Origin: Eubacteriaceae bacterium Marseille-Q4139
GTDB taxonomy: Bacteria > Bacillota > Clostridia > Lachnospirales > Lachnospiraceae
Assembly: GCA_018223415.1 (NCBI GenBank)
Contig: JAGTTQ010000001.1
Span: 3,025,365 to 3,089,364 of the forward strand
Direction of reading: 5' to 3'
Length of the DNA stretch: 64,000 nucleotides
Shown in pieces: positions 7,778-15,902 of the stretch. The notes under the pieces were generated by a model. It did no database searches. It worked only from the letters and a program-made list of their open reading frames with translations, and was not told the origin of the DNA. Both the position numbers and the translations under genes were made by a program. The first letter of the stretch is position 1. The number at the start of each line of letters is the position of its first letter.

Positions 7778-8896
7778 ATGAGAAGATATGAAGTGGAAAC
7801 GCTGTCAGAAGGGAAAGTCAAATACTTTTTTATCCGTGACTGTGACACAATGGAGATTGTACTGCTTCCCTCCAAGTATCTGAAGCATAAAATCAAGGCC
7901 AACCGCTCACCAAACACCGTAAAGCGGGCAGCATTCGCAATCTGTTATTATCTGGAATATCTGAAAGAAATTCCAATGGAGCCGGAACAGGTCTATGAGC
8001 TAAACTTCGAGAGCCAGAACGATCATTTTACTGGTTTTCTGCAGTGGCTGAAGGCCGGAAACCATACGAAAGAAAACAATTTAAGGGTTATTCATAATGG
8101 AACCTGTAACGCATACCTGGAGGATGTGTTCAGGTTCTATCTTTTTATGGAATCCATGGATGAACGGCTCGGCAGTTTAAAAGTGCTTTCTTACAGCTAT
8201 CATATGGCAGTCAATGCTGTTGGCGTCCAGAAGAAACTGCGGTTTCAGGCATTCAAAGGATATATGAAAGCAGAAGAGCGGGATGTGCGGCCGGCAGAAC
8301 ACGAAGAAATTATCCAGGTTTTGCAGGCATGTACCAACTGCCGGGATCAGCTTCTCCTTCTGATGATCGCGGAAACAGGGTTTCGGATTGGAGAAATCCT
8401 CGGTGTGGATTATACCCACGACATCGATTACCAGAACCGCATGATAGGCGTTTACTTCCGGGAGGATAATGACAACGAGGCCAGAGCAAAGAATGCAGAG
8501 TATCGGAAAGCCAGAATCAGTGAGGAAACCTTTGAATTTCTGATGTATTATCTGGCAGAATACCGGGAACTCCTCCAGCATCAGAGGTTCCTGTTCATCA
8601 ATATCGCGGGGAAGAATGCGGGACAACCATTAAAGGTGGACAGTGTTTACGATATGCTGAAACGGATGGAGAAAAAGACAGGAATCGATTTGACACCCCA
8701 CATGCTCCGCAGGTATTTTGCTAATATGCGGCGCAAAGCCGGTTGGAGGCTGGAACTGATCCAGCAGGCCCTCGGACACAAGCACATCGATACAACAATC
8801 CGGTATTTAAAGATTGTGGATGATGAGCTGATAGAGGCCAGCGAAGAATTCTACGCAAGGAATTCTGCCCTATATGGTGTAAAAGAGCTGTTGTAG
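7778..8896 (+). CDS. tnpA: Tyrosine recombinase, TnpA-like
   Basis: A 372-residue phage-integrase-type recombinase, close in length to Tn554 TnpA (361). The catalytic set is complete: R203 (ETGFRIGE), H308 and R311 (HMLRRYF), H334 (LGHKHIDTT) and the nucleophile Y343. The N-terminal 180 residues form the core-binding domain. The ATG at 7778 is preferred over a GTG at 7745 because AAAGGAGGAGG precedes it. It is the first gene of the recombinase operon, and the next gene starts 17 bases downstream. Confidence 0.92.
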   Translation: MRRYEVETLSEGKVKYFFIRDCDTMEIVLLPSKYLKHKIKANRSPNTVKRAAFAICYYLEYLKEIPMEPEQVYELNFESQNDHFTGFLQWLKAGNHTKENNLRVIHNGTCNAYLEDVFRFYLFMESMDERLGSLKVLSYSYHMAVNAVGVQKKLRFQAFKGYMKAEERDVRPAEHEEIIQVLQACTNCRDQLLLLMIAETGFRIGEILGVDYTHDIDYQNRMIGVYFREDNDNEARAKNAEYRKARISEETFEFLMYYLAEYRELLQHQRFLFINIAGKNAGQPLKVDSVYDMLKRMEKKTGIDLTPHMLRRYFANMRRKAGWRLELIQQALGHKHIDTTIRYLKIVDDELIEASEEFYARNSALYGVKELL

Positions 8897-8912
8897 AAGG
8901 GAGTGAAAATAA

Positions 8913-10667
8913 GTGCCTGTTCGAGCAGTACAGCTCATAGAACAAGAACAAAAACCGCGTTTGTTTCCACGTCAGATTGATACGGAGCTGGAAAACTGTA
9001 CAGAAGTTTGTAAATATGAAAAAAAGAAGTTAAGAAAGTTTTTAATTACCGAAGGAATTACAAGCATTGCAGAGATGGATTATTTGCTGCGAAAAAGGTT
9101 CGAACAGTATCTTTTGGAAGAACAACATTTAAAGAAAATCGACCGGTACATCTTAGCATATGACAGAGTTAAGCAATATTCCATCCGCCAGCAGATGCAG
9201 ACCCTCTCCGGACGAACCCGATGTCAGTGGAAACTGGAGAATAAGGTCCTATTTATTCCTTACCATCCAGATCAGACGCTGGCGATGGAATTTGATACCG
9301 TCAGGAACCGGAAAAACATGGTATGGGACTTTACGAAACCTTGCTCCTCCGTTCTGAAAAATCAGATTTTTATTACATTGAATGCAGTATTAAGTCAGTT
9401 TAAAGAACTGAGAAAACGAGAACAGCGGCTGTCGGGACTGCAATATTTATACCATTTCTGCGCAGAGTCCGGTATAGAGGATATTGAAAAAATGGAGCAG
9501 ATCCAGGTGGAAGAATTTGAATCCTACCTGGAACAGCATACTGATTCTGAGAGCAGAAGAATGCTGCTGCTTCCCATTTTGGGGTATTGCAGGGAAACCG
9601 TGTTTCTCCAAAATGAAACCATTCACTGGGATGCAAATATCTGGTACTTGGAGCGGATGAGGTTACCGGAACACCGGGTCAACCCGAGCAGTGCATTCGT
9701 CACAGTTTCGTTTATCGAGATAACCATGCCGGAAAATCGCAGATATGCTCAGGAGTTTATGAAGTACCAGATTGGAATCACTGGGCAGTCCGTTAGCACA
9801 ATGGTTATAAAATTTGGCGGGATTAAGCAGTTTCTCATCTGGCTCTGTGAAAGGAAAGAGAGTGCCTGCTCCTGTTCAGAAGAACAGATTGACAGATACT
9901 TACAGGAAATACAGGAGCGGGGGATTATACCAAAGACTTTTAATGAATATGTTACCGGATTAAGTCAGTTTTACCACTTTATGACGGTGCGGGGCTATAT
10001 GGAACGGATGCCGTTCCACCCGGAATATTACATAAAGAAAGTCATACGCCGGCATCATGACAGGAGTGTTTCGCCGGAGATCTGCACCGAACTGCTTGGG
10101 TTGCTTCATCTGCTGCCGGAACATCTGCGGTGTATGTACCTGCACCTCTGGTGTCTTGGATTGCGAATCAGCGAGGTTTGTACCTTAAAAGGAAACAGCT
10201 ACTACAAAAAAGACGATGAAACGTGGATACAGCTCTATCAGACCAAGATGAAAACATATAAACGTATCCCGATAGCAGAAGGGTTATATAAGATTATGCA
10301 GGTATATATCAGACGGAACAATATCGGACCCGATGAATATCTGTTTAAGAATAAAAATGGGGGCGCATGTCTGACACAGACCTTTCGGGAGCGGATGAAA
10401 AAATTCTGCAAGGAGCAGGGTATAGCGGAAGGAGAATATTTATTTCAGACACATGATTACCGACATACGGTGGCGACATTCTTTTATGAAAGCGGGGCAT
10501 CTCTGCAAAGTGTCAGGGATTATCTGGGACACAGCTACCAGGAAATGACGGAGCAGTACATTGATTATGTGCCTCAAAAAATTGCTAAAGCAAACGATGA
10601 ATATTTTAAGCAGCCAGGGAACAATCTTGCGGCCGGCTTAAGGAAAGGAGGAAAGCGTGGAAGATAG
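8913..10667 (+). CDS. tnpB: Tyrosine recombinase, TnpB-like
   Basis: A 584-residue recombinase with a long N-terminal region (about 400 residues) and a C-terminal catalytic domain: R418 (LGLRISE), H514/R517 in HDYRH, H540 (LGHSYQEMT) and Y549. Length and position match TnpB of Tn554 (about 630 residues). The GTG start at 8913 follows GAAGGGAG. Its 3' end overlaps the next gene by 11 bases, indicating translational coupling. Confidence 0.92.
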   Translation: MPVRAVQLIEQEQKPRLFPRQIDTELENCTEVCKYEKKKLRKFLITEGITSIAEMDYLLRKRFEQYLLEEQHLKKIDRYILAYDRVKQYSIRQQMQTLSGRTRCQWKLENKVLFIPYHPDQTLAMEFDTVRNRKNMVWDFTKPCSSVLKNQIFITLNAVLSQFKELRKREQRLSGLQYLYHFCAESGIEDIEKMEQIQVEEFESYLEQHTDSESRRMLLLPILGYCRETVFLQNETIHWDANIWYLERMRLPEHRVNPSSAFVTVSFIEITMPENRRYAQEFMKYQIGITGQSVSTMVIKFGGIKQFLIWLCERKESACSCSEEQIDRYLQEIQERGIIPKTFNEYVTGLSQFYHFMTVRGYMERMPFHPEYYIKKVIRRHHDRSVSPEICTELLGLLHLLPEHLRCMYLHLWCLGLRISEVCTLKGNSYYKKDDETWIQLYQTKMKTYKRIPIAEGLYKIMQVYIRRNNIGPDEYLFKNKNGGACLTQTFRERMKKFCKEQGIAEGEYLFQTHDYRHTVATFFYESGASLQSVRDYLGHSYQEMTEQYIDYVPQKIAKANDEYFKQPGNNLAAGLRKGGKRGR

Positions 10668-12165
10668 ACTTTATTATCGTGAACTGGAGTGTTATAAAGA
10701 TGCCGATGGCGTATTGTTACGGAAGTGTGGAAATGCAGATTATTTGGATTTGTCCCTGCTTCCAACGAAAAAAATGAAAGAAGAAGTAAGCAGGTACTTC
10801 CGGTATAGAGGTACTCAAGTAAGCCTCCGAACCGTAATTCATGAAAAAGCGTATTACACATTATTTTGTCAGGCAATGCAGGGACGCCGGAAATTGCCCG
10901 ACAGCTTGCTGGGATGGGAAGAAAGCAAGTGGGTACAGCTTCTGAAAGGTTATATGCTGCAGAATGGGATACCCCTTACACAGAATAAGATGAGTGTTTA
11001 TGGAACGGCTCATATTGTGCAGGCACGACAGATCATGTTTGTAAGGAGACTGATCCAATTTTTACAGCCAGAGGATGAACGGCAAGAACAGGAAAAAGAT
11101 ATTTGGCATTTGGATAAACTGGATATCGAAATTGAGCAGAATCCGATTTACAGGACAAATACACTGAATTTTACGGGGATTCGTCAAACGGATATCCGGG
11201 AAGAAGTCAAGCAGGCGATTTATTTGCATCTAAAATATGAAAACCTGGGGACAGTAAAAAGAGAAATGTCATCGCTGCGAATGTTCTCAAAATATCTGGA
11301 AGAACAGCAGAAAGGAATCACTTCCTGCAAAGAGATTGACCGTACATTAGTAGAAGAATATCTGACCTATATGGCCACCAGCGGAGGGTCCGGAAAATCA
11401 AACAGTGATAACATAATTAAACTGCGTTCGGTTCTGGAAACAGTGGGAAAACTTTTTGACTGGCCACATCTGGAGAAGCTATTCATCAATACAGATATTC
11501 CGCAAGAGATACAGCCAGAATTCAAGGTTTATTCGGACAATGAGTTAAAACGGCTGAATGAGCAGATTACAAAGCTGGATGAACAGATAACCAGATGTAT
11601 GGTCATCCATCAGATGCTGGGGACCAGAATATCGGATACGCTGACCTTACAGCGGGACTGCCTGTCGCAGTCAAATGGCATGGATATGATTAAAATCCGC
11701 CAGGTAAAGAGTACAGTATATGAAAAGCCAATCAGCGCAGAACTGGCGGCGCTGATCCGAAAGGCAATCCAGTATTCAAAGGAACGGTACGGGGATGCGG
11801 TATATATTTTTGTAGATGAAAAGGATACAAGCCGCCCCCTGCAGTATACGACAATCAAACATAAGGTTCTCGCCCTGATTCAGAGAGAAAACCTGCGGGA
11901 TGATGAGGGAAAGCACTTCCGGTTCCCATCCCATATGTTCCGCAGAACCTATGGAGCAAAGCTGACAGAACTGCATCTGGATGACTGGACGATATCAAAA
12001 CTACTCGGACACAGAGGTGTCCATACGGTAGTGCATTACCGAAAAATGAACAACCTGATTCTGGCGGCAGAAACCCGCAGGGCAAGAGAAGAACAGACTA
12101 GAATTCTGCTTGAAAACTTAGATGGATGGGAGGACGAGTATGAGCAAATACGACAGGATGATTGA
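10657..12165 (+). CDS. Third tyrosine recombinase of the trio
   Basis: A 502-residue tyrosine recombinase with R324 (LGTRISD), H426/R429 (HMFRRTY), H452 (LLGHRGVHT) and the nucleophile Y461. The start is GTG at 10657 with AAGGAGG 6 bases upstream, inside the end of tnpB. Classical Tn554 has only two recombinases, so this third active-looking copy marks a distinct branch and resembles the recombinase-in-trio organisation. It overlaps the TnpC-like gene by 26 bases. Confidence 0.92.
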   Translation: MEDRLYYRELECYKDADGVLLRKCGNADYLDLSLLPTKKMKEEVSRYFRYRGTQVSLRTVIHEKAYYTLFCQAMQGRRKLPDSLLGWEESKWVQLLKGYMLQNGIPLTQNKMSVYGTAHIVQARQIMFVRRLIQFLQPEDERQEQEKDIWHLDKLDIEIEQNPIYRTNTLNFTGIRQTDIREEVKQAIYLHLKYENLGTVKREMSSLRMFSKYLEEQQKGITSCKEIDRTLVEEYLTYMATSGGSGKSNSDNIIKLRSVLETVGKLFDWPHLEKLFINTDIPQEIQPEFKVYSDNELKRLNEQITKLDEQITRCMVIHQMLGTRISDTLTLQRDCLSQSNGMDMIKIRQVKSTVYEKPISAELAALIRKAIQYSKERYGDAVYIFVDEKDTSRPLQYTTIKHKVLALIQRENLRDDEGKHFRFPSHMFRRTYGAKLTELHLDDWTISKLLGHRGVHTVVHYRKMNNLILAAETRRAREEQTRILLENLDGWEDEYEQIRQDD

Positions 12166-12523
12166 GGTCAACAAAAAGCGGAGTGAAGAAAAAATCACAG
12201 CGGCCAAAGCTGCAATCCGGCGAATGCTTGAAGATGAAGAACGGGTTTCGGTTCCAAGGCTTATGCAGATGACCGGACTTTCCAGAGGTTTTTTTTATAA
12301 AAATCCGGAGATACGTTCTGAAATCAACCGCGCCCTAGAACAGCAGGCCGGAGTGATTGATCCGAGAAGAAACATTCTGGATAAGGCGATGGACGGCAGG
12401 ATTGAATTGCTGCAGCGACAGGTGGCGGAACTGAAAAGAGAAAATGAAAGCCTGCGGAAAGAGAACCAGAAGCTGAGAAAGAGCCAGGAAAAGAAGGATT
12501 GGAGCGTATTTAAGAATCTGTAA
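12140..12523 (+). CDS. tnpC: TnpC-like protein (DUF6262 type)
   Basis: A basic 127-residue protein, the same size as Tn554 TnpC (125). It has an N-terminal helical region with a HTH-like stretch (VSVPRLMQMTGLSRGFFYKNPEI) and a C-terminal coiled coil of heptads (LQRQVAELKRENESLRKENQ). In Tn554 TnpC influences orientation and frequency of transposition and is not catalytic. The ATG at 12140 follows GGGAGGACG. It closes the recombinase operon and is followed by a hairpin terminator. Confidence 0.82.
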   Translation: MSKYDRMIEVNKKRSEEKITAAKAAIRRMLEDEERVSVPRLMQMTGLSRGFFYKNPEIRSEINRALEQQAGVIDPRRNILDKAMDGRIELLQRQVAELKRENESLRKENQKLRKSQEKKDWSVFKNL

Positions 12524-12539
12524 AAACTTTACATAAAAC

Positions 12540-12561
12540 CAGTAGTAAATTTTTATTACTG
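12540..12561 (+). terminator. Terminator after the recombinase operon
   Basis: A 9-bp stem with one G-T pair (12540-12548 with 12553-12561), a 4-base loop and the tail AATTTGTTTTT. It separates the recombinase operon from the cargo gene, which therefore probably has its own promoter in 12562-12640. Confidence 0.6.
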
Positions 12562-12646
12562 AATTTGTTTTTCGACTTAAAGAATATAGACATATGGAAA
12601 TATATTTGTTATTTTTTAAGCAGACTAATTATGGGGGTAAAATACA

Positions 12647-14590
12647 ATGCGTCCAGAATATGATGGTGTTAAATTTTATAGTATTAATGATTGGAGTACA
12701 GGAGAAAATTTGAAGAAATCAGCCAAAATACTCGAATCGTTTGATGAAAATGAAGATTACAAAGATATCAATGAGGTAATTGAGCTATATAATATTCAAC
12801 AATTAATTGAAAGTGGAGTATATCTTCAAGATTGGGATGAAAAGAAAATTGCGCGTTATAAGGAAATCTGCTCGTTATTTAGAAAAATTTTTGGAAAATT
12901 TTTTGGGATGATTAATGACGAGAATTTTCAGAAAATTACTCGTTCCGTTTGTATTGACTATGTTGAAGATTATTGGAAATTGTTTGCTGAGTTTAAGGTG
13001 TTTGAAAGAGTGTCTGGTGAAATATTTGCAATCTATATCAACGATCCAGAAACAGCACTTTGGATATTACTGCAGCAGAAAGAGCTGGTAAAATATTATG
13101 GCAAAGAATTGGCAGATGTAATGCGTATATCCGAACAGTCACCACGTTTGATTATAAGTAAGTTTTTGGAAAAGCATGATCAGAAATGCCATTATTACTT
13201 TCCTAAGGAATTAGTTCCGTCAGAGTACGAAGATATTTTAACTAAATATGTTAATTCAGATAGAGCAAACTTGAATCACCTTCAGCTGTTAATTTATGCC
13301 CAAAGCACAAAAGAATGCCCTATTAGTGATAAATTGAGGTTATCTGCTAAAAGAGCATGCGATACTTATTGGGAAAAGCATCCTTTTACCGGTGTACAAA
13401 TAGGATATGGATTAGAGGTAGAATTTGCAGATATACCAGAAATAAAAAGAGTTAAAAAACTAGATAATAATAACTATAAAATTACTTATGATATAAAATG
13501 GCTACTTGATAATTTGGATTATCCTACACTTCTAAATAATTTTCGATATGTTTTTGAACAATTTGATGACTGCTGGAGGAGTACTCTAGTGTCAGTAGAA
13601 TCAAAGTTAGGGCTTTTTGAAAGAATTCTTTCAACCAGAGGTATTAAAGAATTTATCGCAGGAAACCATTTTATTGCGGGCGAGAATCTCTCCACAATGC
13701 AAGTGCAAGCTTGTTATGAAATATTAAAAAGAAACAAGGTACGGTTAGAAGATGTTTTAAAATGGTTTTTTGAAGAGTATTTATCACAAGAGTTTGGCGC
13801 TAATGGTTTTCGATTTAACCCTCCATCAGAGGGTACAATGATGGCGGAAAAATGTCGAACCATTTCTTCAGAAATGGATGGAGTACTCAAACAGTTTCGT
13901 ATGTATGTACAAGATGGTAAGATTGATCGAGAATTATTTGAGATGTCTTCAAGTCATACTATATTCTCAAATCTTTCGGGCTTTATAAAAGATAAATATG
14001 CTTATGGAAATAGTGATGATATTCGACATGAACAGTTTTTGCTTTTTTCTAACCAGAGTCATCTGTATTATATAAGAAAAACTAAGAATAAGTATAATCG
14101 TTTTTGTGACTTGGTAATCCAAGAAGATGTATCAATATCTGATTTTAACGGATATCAGCAAACACAAATTCAATGGCTCATTGAAAAGGACATTGTTATA
14201 GAAAGTTCTAACGGTTATCTGAAACTAAATGGTCCTAAAGCTTTTATTTTGAAAGATTTATATGATCATGATGTGATTTGCCCGCACTATTATAATGGTG
14301 AATTAAGAAATGTAATTGATGAATGGTACAAAAATGGCAATTTGAGATTGGAGAATAGCCTTTTTTCAGAACCCGAACAAAACTATCTTAATTATGAGCT
14401 GAATAAATCTGCATATAGTAATGGGCATGATTTGCGTAATAAATATGCACATAGTACATATCCCGAAAATGAAAGGGTGCAATTTATGGATTACATAAAG
14501 TTGTTAAAGATTATGATTCTTGTTATCACAAAAATTAACGAAGAATTTTGTTTACGGGAAGAAGCTATTGAAATGATGGAAGAAACATAA
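12647..14590 (+). CDS. Large cargo protein with C-terminal HEPN-like motif (647 aa)
   Basis: I do not recognise the family. The protein is soluble, rich in Lys, Glu and Asn, and all-helical in appearance. Near the C-terminus (residues 594-604) it has GHDLRNKYAHS, an R-x4-H motif (R597, H602) preceded by an acidic/amide helix, which is the signature of HEPN ribonuclease-like domains. The rest (1-580) shows no nucleotide-binding P-loop. GGGGG lies 11 bases upstream of the ATG. It is the passenger gene at the right end of a three-recombinase element, very A+T-rich, and ends just before a strong terminator. A defence or abortive-infection role is a hypothesis from the HEPN motif and location. Confidence 0.65.
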   Translation: MRPEYDGVKFYSINDWSTGENLKKSAKILESFDENEDYKDINEVIELYNIQQLIESGVYLQDWDEKKIARYKEICSLFRKIFGKFFGMINDENFQKITRSVCIDYVEDYWKLFAEFKVFERVSGEIFAIYINDPETALWILLQQKELVKYYGKELADVMRISEQSPRLIISKFLEKHDQKCHYYFPKELVPSEYEDILTKYVNSDRANLNHLQLLIYAQSTKECPISDKLRLSAKRACDTYWEKHPFTGVQIGYGLEVEFADIPEIKRVKKLDNNNYKITYDIKWLLDNLDYPTLLNNFRYVFEQFDDCWRSTLVSVESKLGLFERILSTRGIKEFIAGNHFIAGENLSTMQVQACYEILKRNKVRLEDVLKWFFEEYLSQEFGANGFRFNPPSEGTMMAEKCRTISSEMDGVLKQFRMYVQDGKIDRELFEMSSSHTIFSNLSGFIKDKYAYGNSDDIRHEQFLLFSNQSHLYYIRKTKNKYNRFCDLVIQEDVSISDFNGYQQTQIQWLIEKDIVIESSNGYLKLNGPKAFILKDLYDHDVICPHYYNGELRNVIDEWYKNGNLRLENSLFSEPEQNYLNYELNKSAYSNGHDLRNKYAHSTYPENERVQFMDYIKLLKIMILVITKINEEFCLREEAIEMMEET

Positions 14591-14626
14591 CGCGCCCCAA
14601 AGCTCATTATATGAACATATACATAA

Positions 14627-14655
14627 GGCTGGTAGGTAAAATCTACTGGCCTTTT
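14627..14655 (+). terminator. Intrinsic terminator after the cargo gene
   Basis: A 9-bp stem with two G-T pairs (14627-14635 with 14643-14651), a 7-base loop and the tail TTTTATAATT, 37 bases past the cargo stop. Confidence 0.8.
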
Positions 14656-14933
14656 ATAATTATGAGATTTTGTTTTTATTGGTTCATTTTTTAGGATTTG
14701 GTTTTTGGAAAATTTATATAACGCTATGATAGAACATAAGAATTTGCTACTGCTATGCGCTGTAAGCATTATTATCTATACGCTACAAGCATTTGATAAA
14801 AGGGTTGATAGATAGTACTATAAAAGCAACTCCAGTTTCAATAATATTTGAAAATCTGGTAACACAAAACACATTTTTGTATAGCGTTAAGTCCAGTATT
14901 TTCAAAGAGTTGGAGGGGCGGGCTACATTTTAG
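14656..14933. other. Right-end region of the element
   Basis: A noncoding A+T-rich end. It contains ACGCTAT (14721-14727, the inverse of ATAGCGT), CTATACGCTAC (14776-14786) and TGTATAGCGT (14878-14887), plus a repeated TGTAAGCATT/TACAAGCATT pair. These clustered, partly inverted motifs look like recombinase-binding sites. The end is placed at the stop triplet 14931-14933, directly before flavodoxin coding sequence. Confidence 0.45.
14878..14887 (+). repeat. Right copy of 10-bp end repeat
   Basis: An exact copy of TGTATAGCGT found upstream of tnpA at 7746-7755. It lies about 46 bases inside the inferred right boundary. Confidence 0.45.
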
Positions 14934-15179
14934 TACCCTAACTGGTGGTATGGCGTCCCCATGGCTCTTTTAACCTTTTTGGAAAACAGCGACCTGTCAG
15001 GAAAGCAGGTGTACCTGTTCTGTTCCCACGGCACAGGCGGACTTGCGCGGAGCGTGGACATCATCACAGAGGCGCTGCCGGATGCAGAGATATCCGATTC
15101 TGTTTTTGACTGCTATGAGGAAGAGGCCTCCGGCTCCAGAGAAGAAATCGAGAGCTGGCTGGCCGGACTTGGGTACTAA
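14934..15179 (+). pseudogene. Flavodoxin gene, C-terminal half only
   Basis: The frame reads YPNWWYGVPMALLTFLE, then SDLSGKQVYLFCSHGTGG, and ends GSREEIESWLAGLGY. These are the FMN-binding W loop, the fifth strand and the last helix of a long-chain flavodoxin (Flavodoxin_4 type). The N-terminal phosphate-binding loop and first 70 or so residues are missing; an in-frame TAG (14931-14933) replaces the expected GY(P) lead-in. No 5' half was found anywhere on the left side of the element. The gene was evidently cut by element insertion or a linked deletion. Confidence 0.82.
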
Positions 15180-15248
15180 TAAGAGCACGGAAAAAAGGGG
15201 AAGTGAAAACCGGGAAAAAAGGTTTCCACTTCCCCTTTTATGTACCTG

Positions 15249-15695
15249 CTACCCGTCATTTTCCGCCTTCTTTAGAGCCGTCTCGATGGCATTCATGAGG
15301 GCCATGGACGTGTACTGGGAATTGGCCGGGTATTCAATGCCCTCCAAAGACTGGGAGGCGCAGATCTGTTCGGCCAGAGAGTCCATGGCCGGCTGCATGA
15401 GCGGGTACATGGTGGCAACCGCGTCGCTTAAGGGCACCAGGGCAATGGAATTGATGTGGTCTTTATCCACGGCCACTTCCACGTTGACATTCTGGCTCCC
15501 GAGGACAATGGAGGCGGAATAAAGCCCCGGCGTGTAGCGGGAGACGGCTTCGGCCCCGGCGGACTGGGCTTCCTTCTCCTTCGGCCGGAACATGAATAGA
15601 AACAGCAGGATCAGAAGGATTGCAAGTCCGATGAAAATGGCGGTGTAAATGATTTCCTTCATTCGCAGGACGATAATTTTCGTTTTGGCGCTCAT
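15249..15695 (-). CDS. Membrane-anchored FMN-binding-like protein
   Basis: A 148-residue protein with one N-terminal membrane helix (about residues 15-36) and an extracytoplasmic domain. The domain follows the FMN_bind pattern: YTPGLYSASIVLGSQNVNVEVAVDKDHINSI is the first half, and the C-terminus has YTSMALMNAIETALKKA. The flavin-attachment motif S-G-A-T-x-T-S is not kept (ANSQYTS instead), so covalent flavin is doubtful. Function unknown. It diverges from addB, sharing a 207-base intergenic region. The ribosome site (AAGGACC) is weak. Confidence 0.6.
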   Translation of the reverse strand: MSAKTKIIVLRMKEIIYTAIFIGLAILLILLFLFMFRPKEKEAQSAGAEAVSRYTPGLYSASIVLGSQNVNVEVAVDKDHINSIALVPLSDAVATMYPLMQPAMDSLAEQICASQSLEGIEYPANSQYTSMALMNAIETALKKAENDG

Positions 15696-15843
15696 GGCAA
15701 GGTCCTTCGGTAAGAGTTTTGTTATAGTTTATGAAACGCGCAGGCGGGATATTCCGGGAACGCCTGAAAAGCGGTTTTTCGGCAACTGCCAGATTGTATG
15801 GAAACTGCTTTGAAACGACATGAAAACCGTCTTGACGAAACCG

Positions 15844-15872
15844 TTGACAAACGGGCGCATTCTTCCGATAAT
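15844..15872 (+). promoter_or_regulatory. Promoter of addBA
   Basis: TTGACA (15844-15849), a 17-base spacer and GATAAT (15867-15872), ending 30 bases before the addB start codon. This is a near-consensus vegetative promoter. Confidence 0.75.
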
Positions 15873-15902
15873 GGTATAAGACCTACCTGAAAGGAGGATA
15901 TC

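Larger units (their letters stand above)
7652..14933 (+). mobile_element. Tn554-like element: three tyrosine recombinases, TnpC-like protein and one cargo gene
   Basis: Three consecutive overlapping or closely spaced tyrosine recombinases are followed by a TnpC-like protein and a downstream A+T-rich cargo gene, as in the Tn554 family (tnpA-tnpB-tnpC then passenger genes). The right end is inferred at about 14933, where coding sequence for the C-terminal half of a flavodoxin starts abruptly. The left end is uncertain; 7652 marks only the end of the previous gene, and the sigma/MazF block could also belong to the element. TGTATAGCGT occurs near both ends (7746-7755 and 14878-14887). No terminal inverted repeats are seen, which fits this family. 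Confidence 0.7.
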
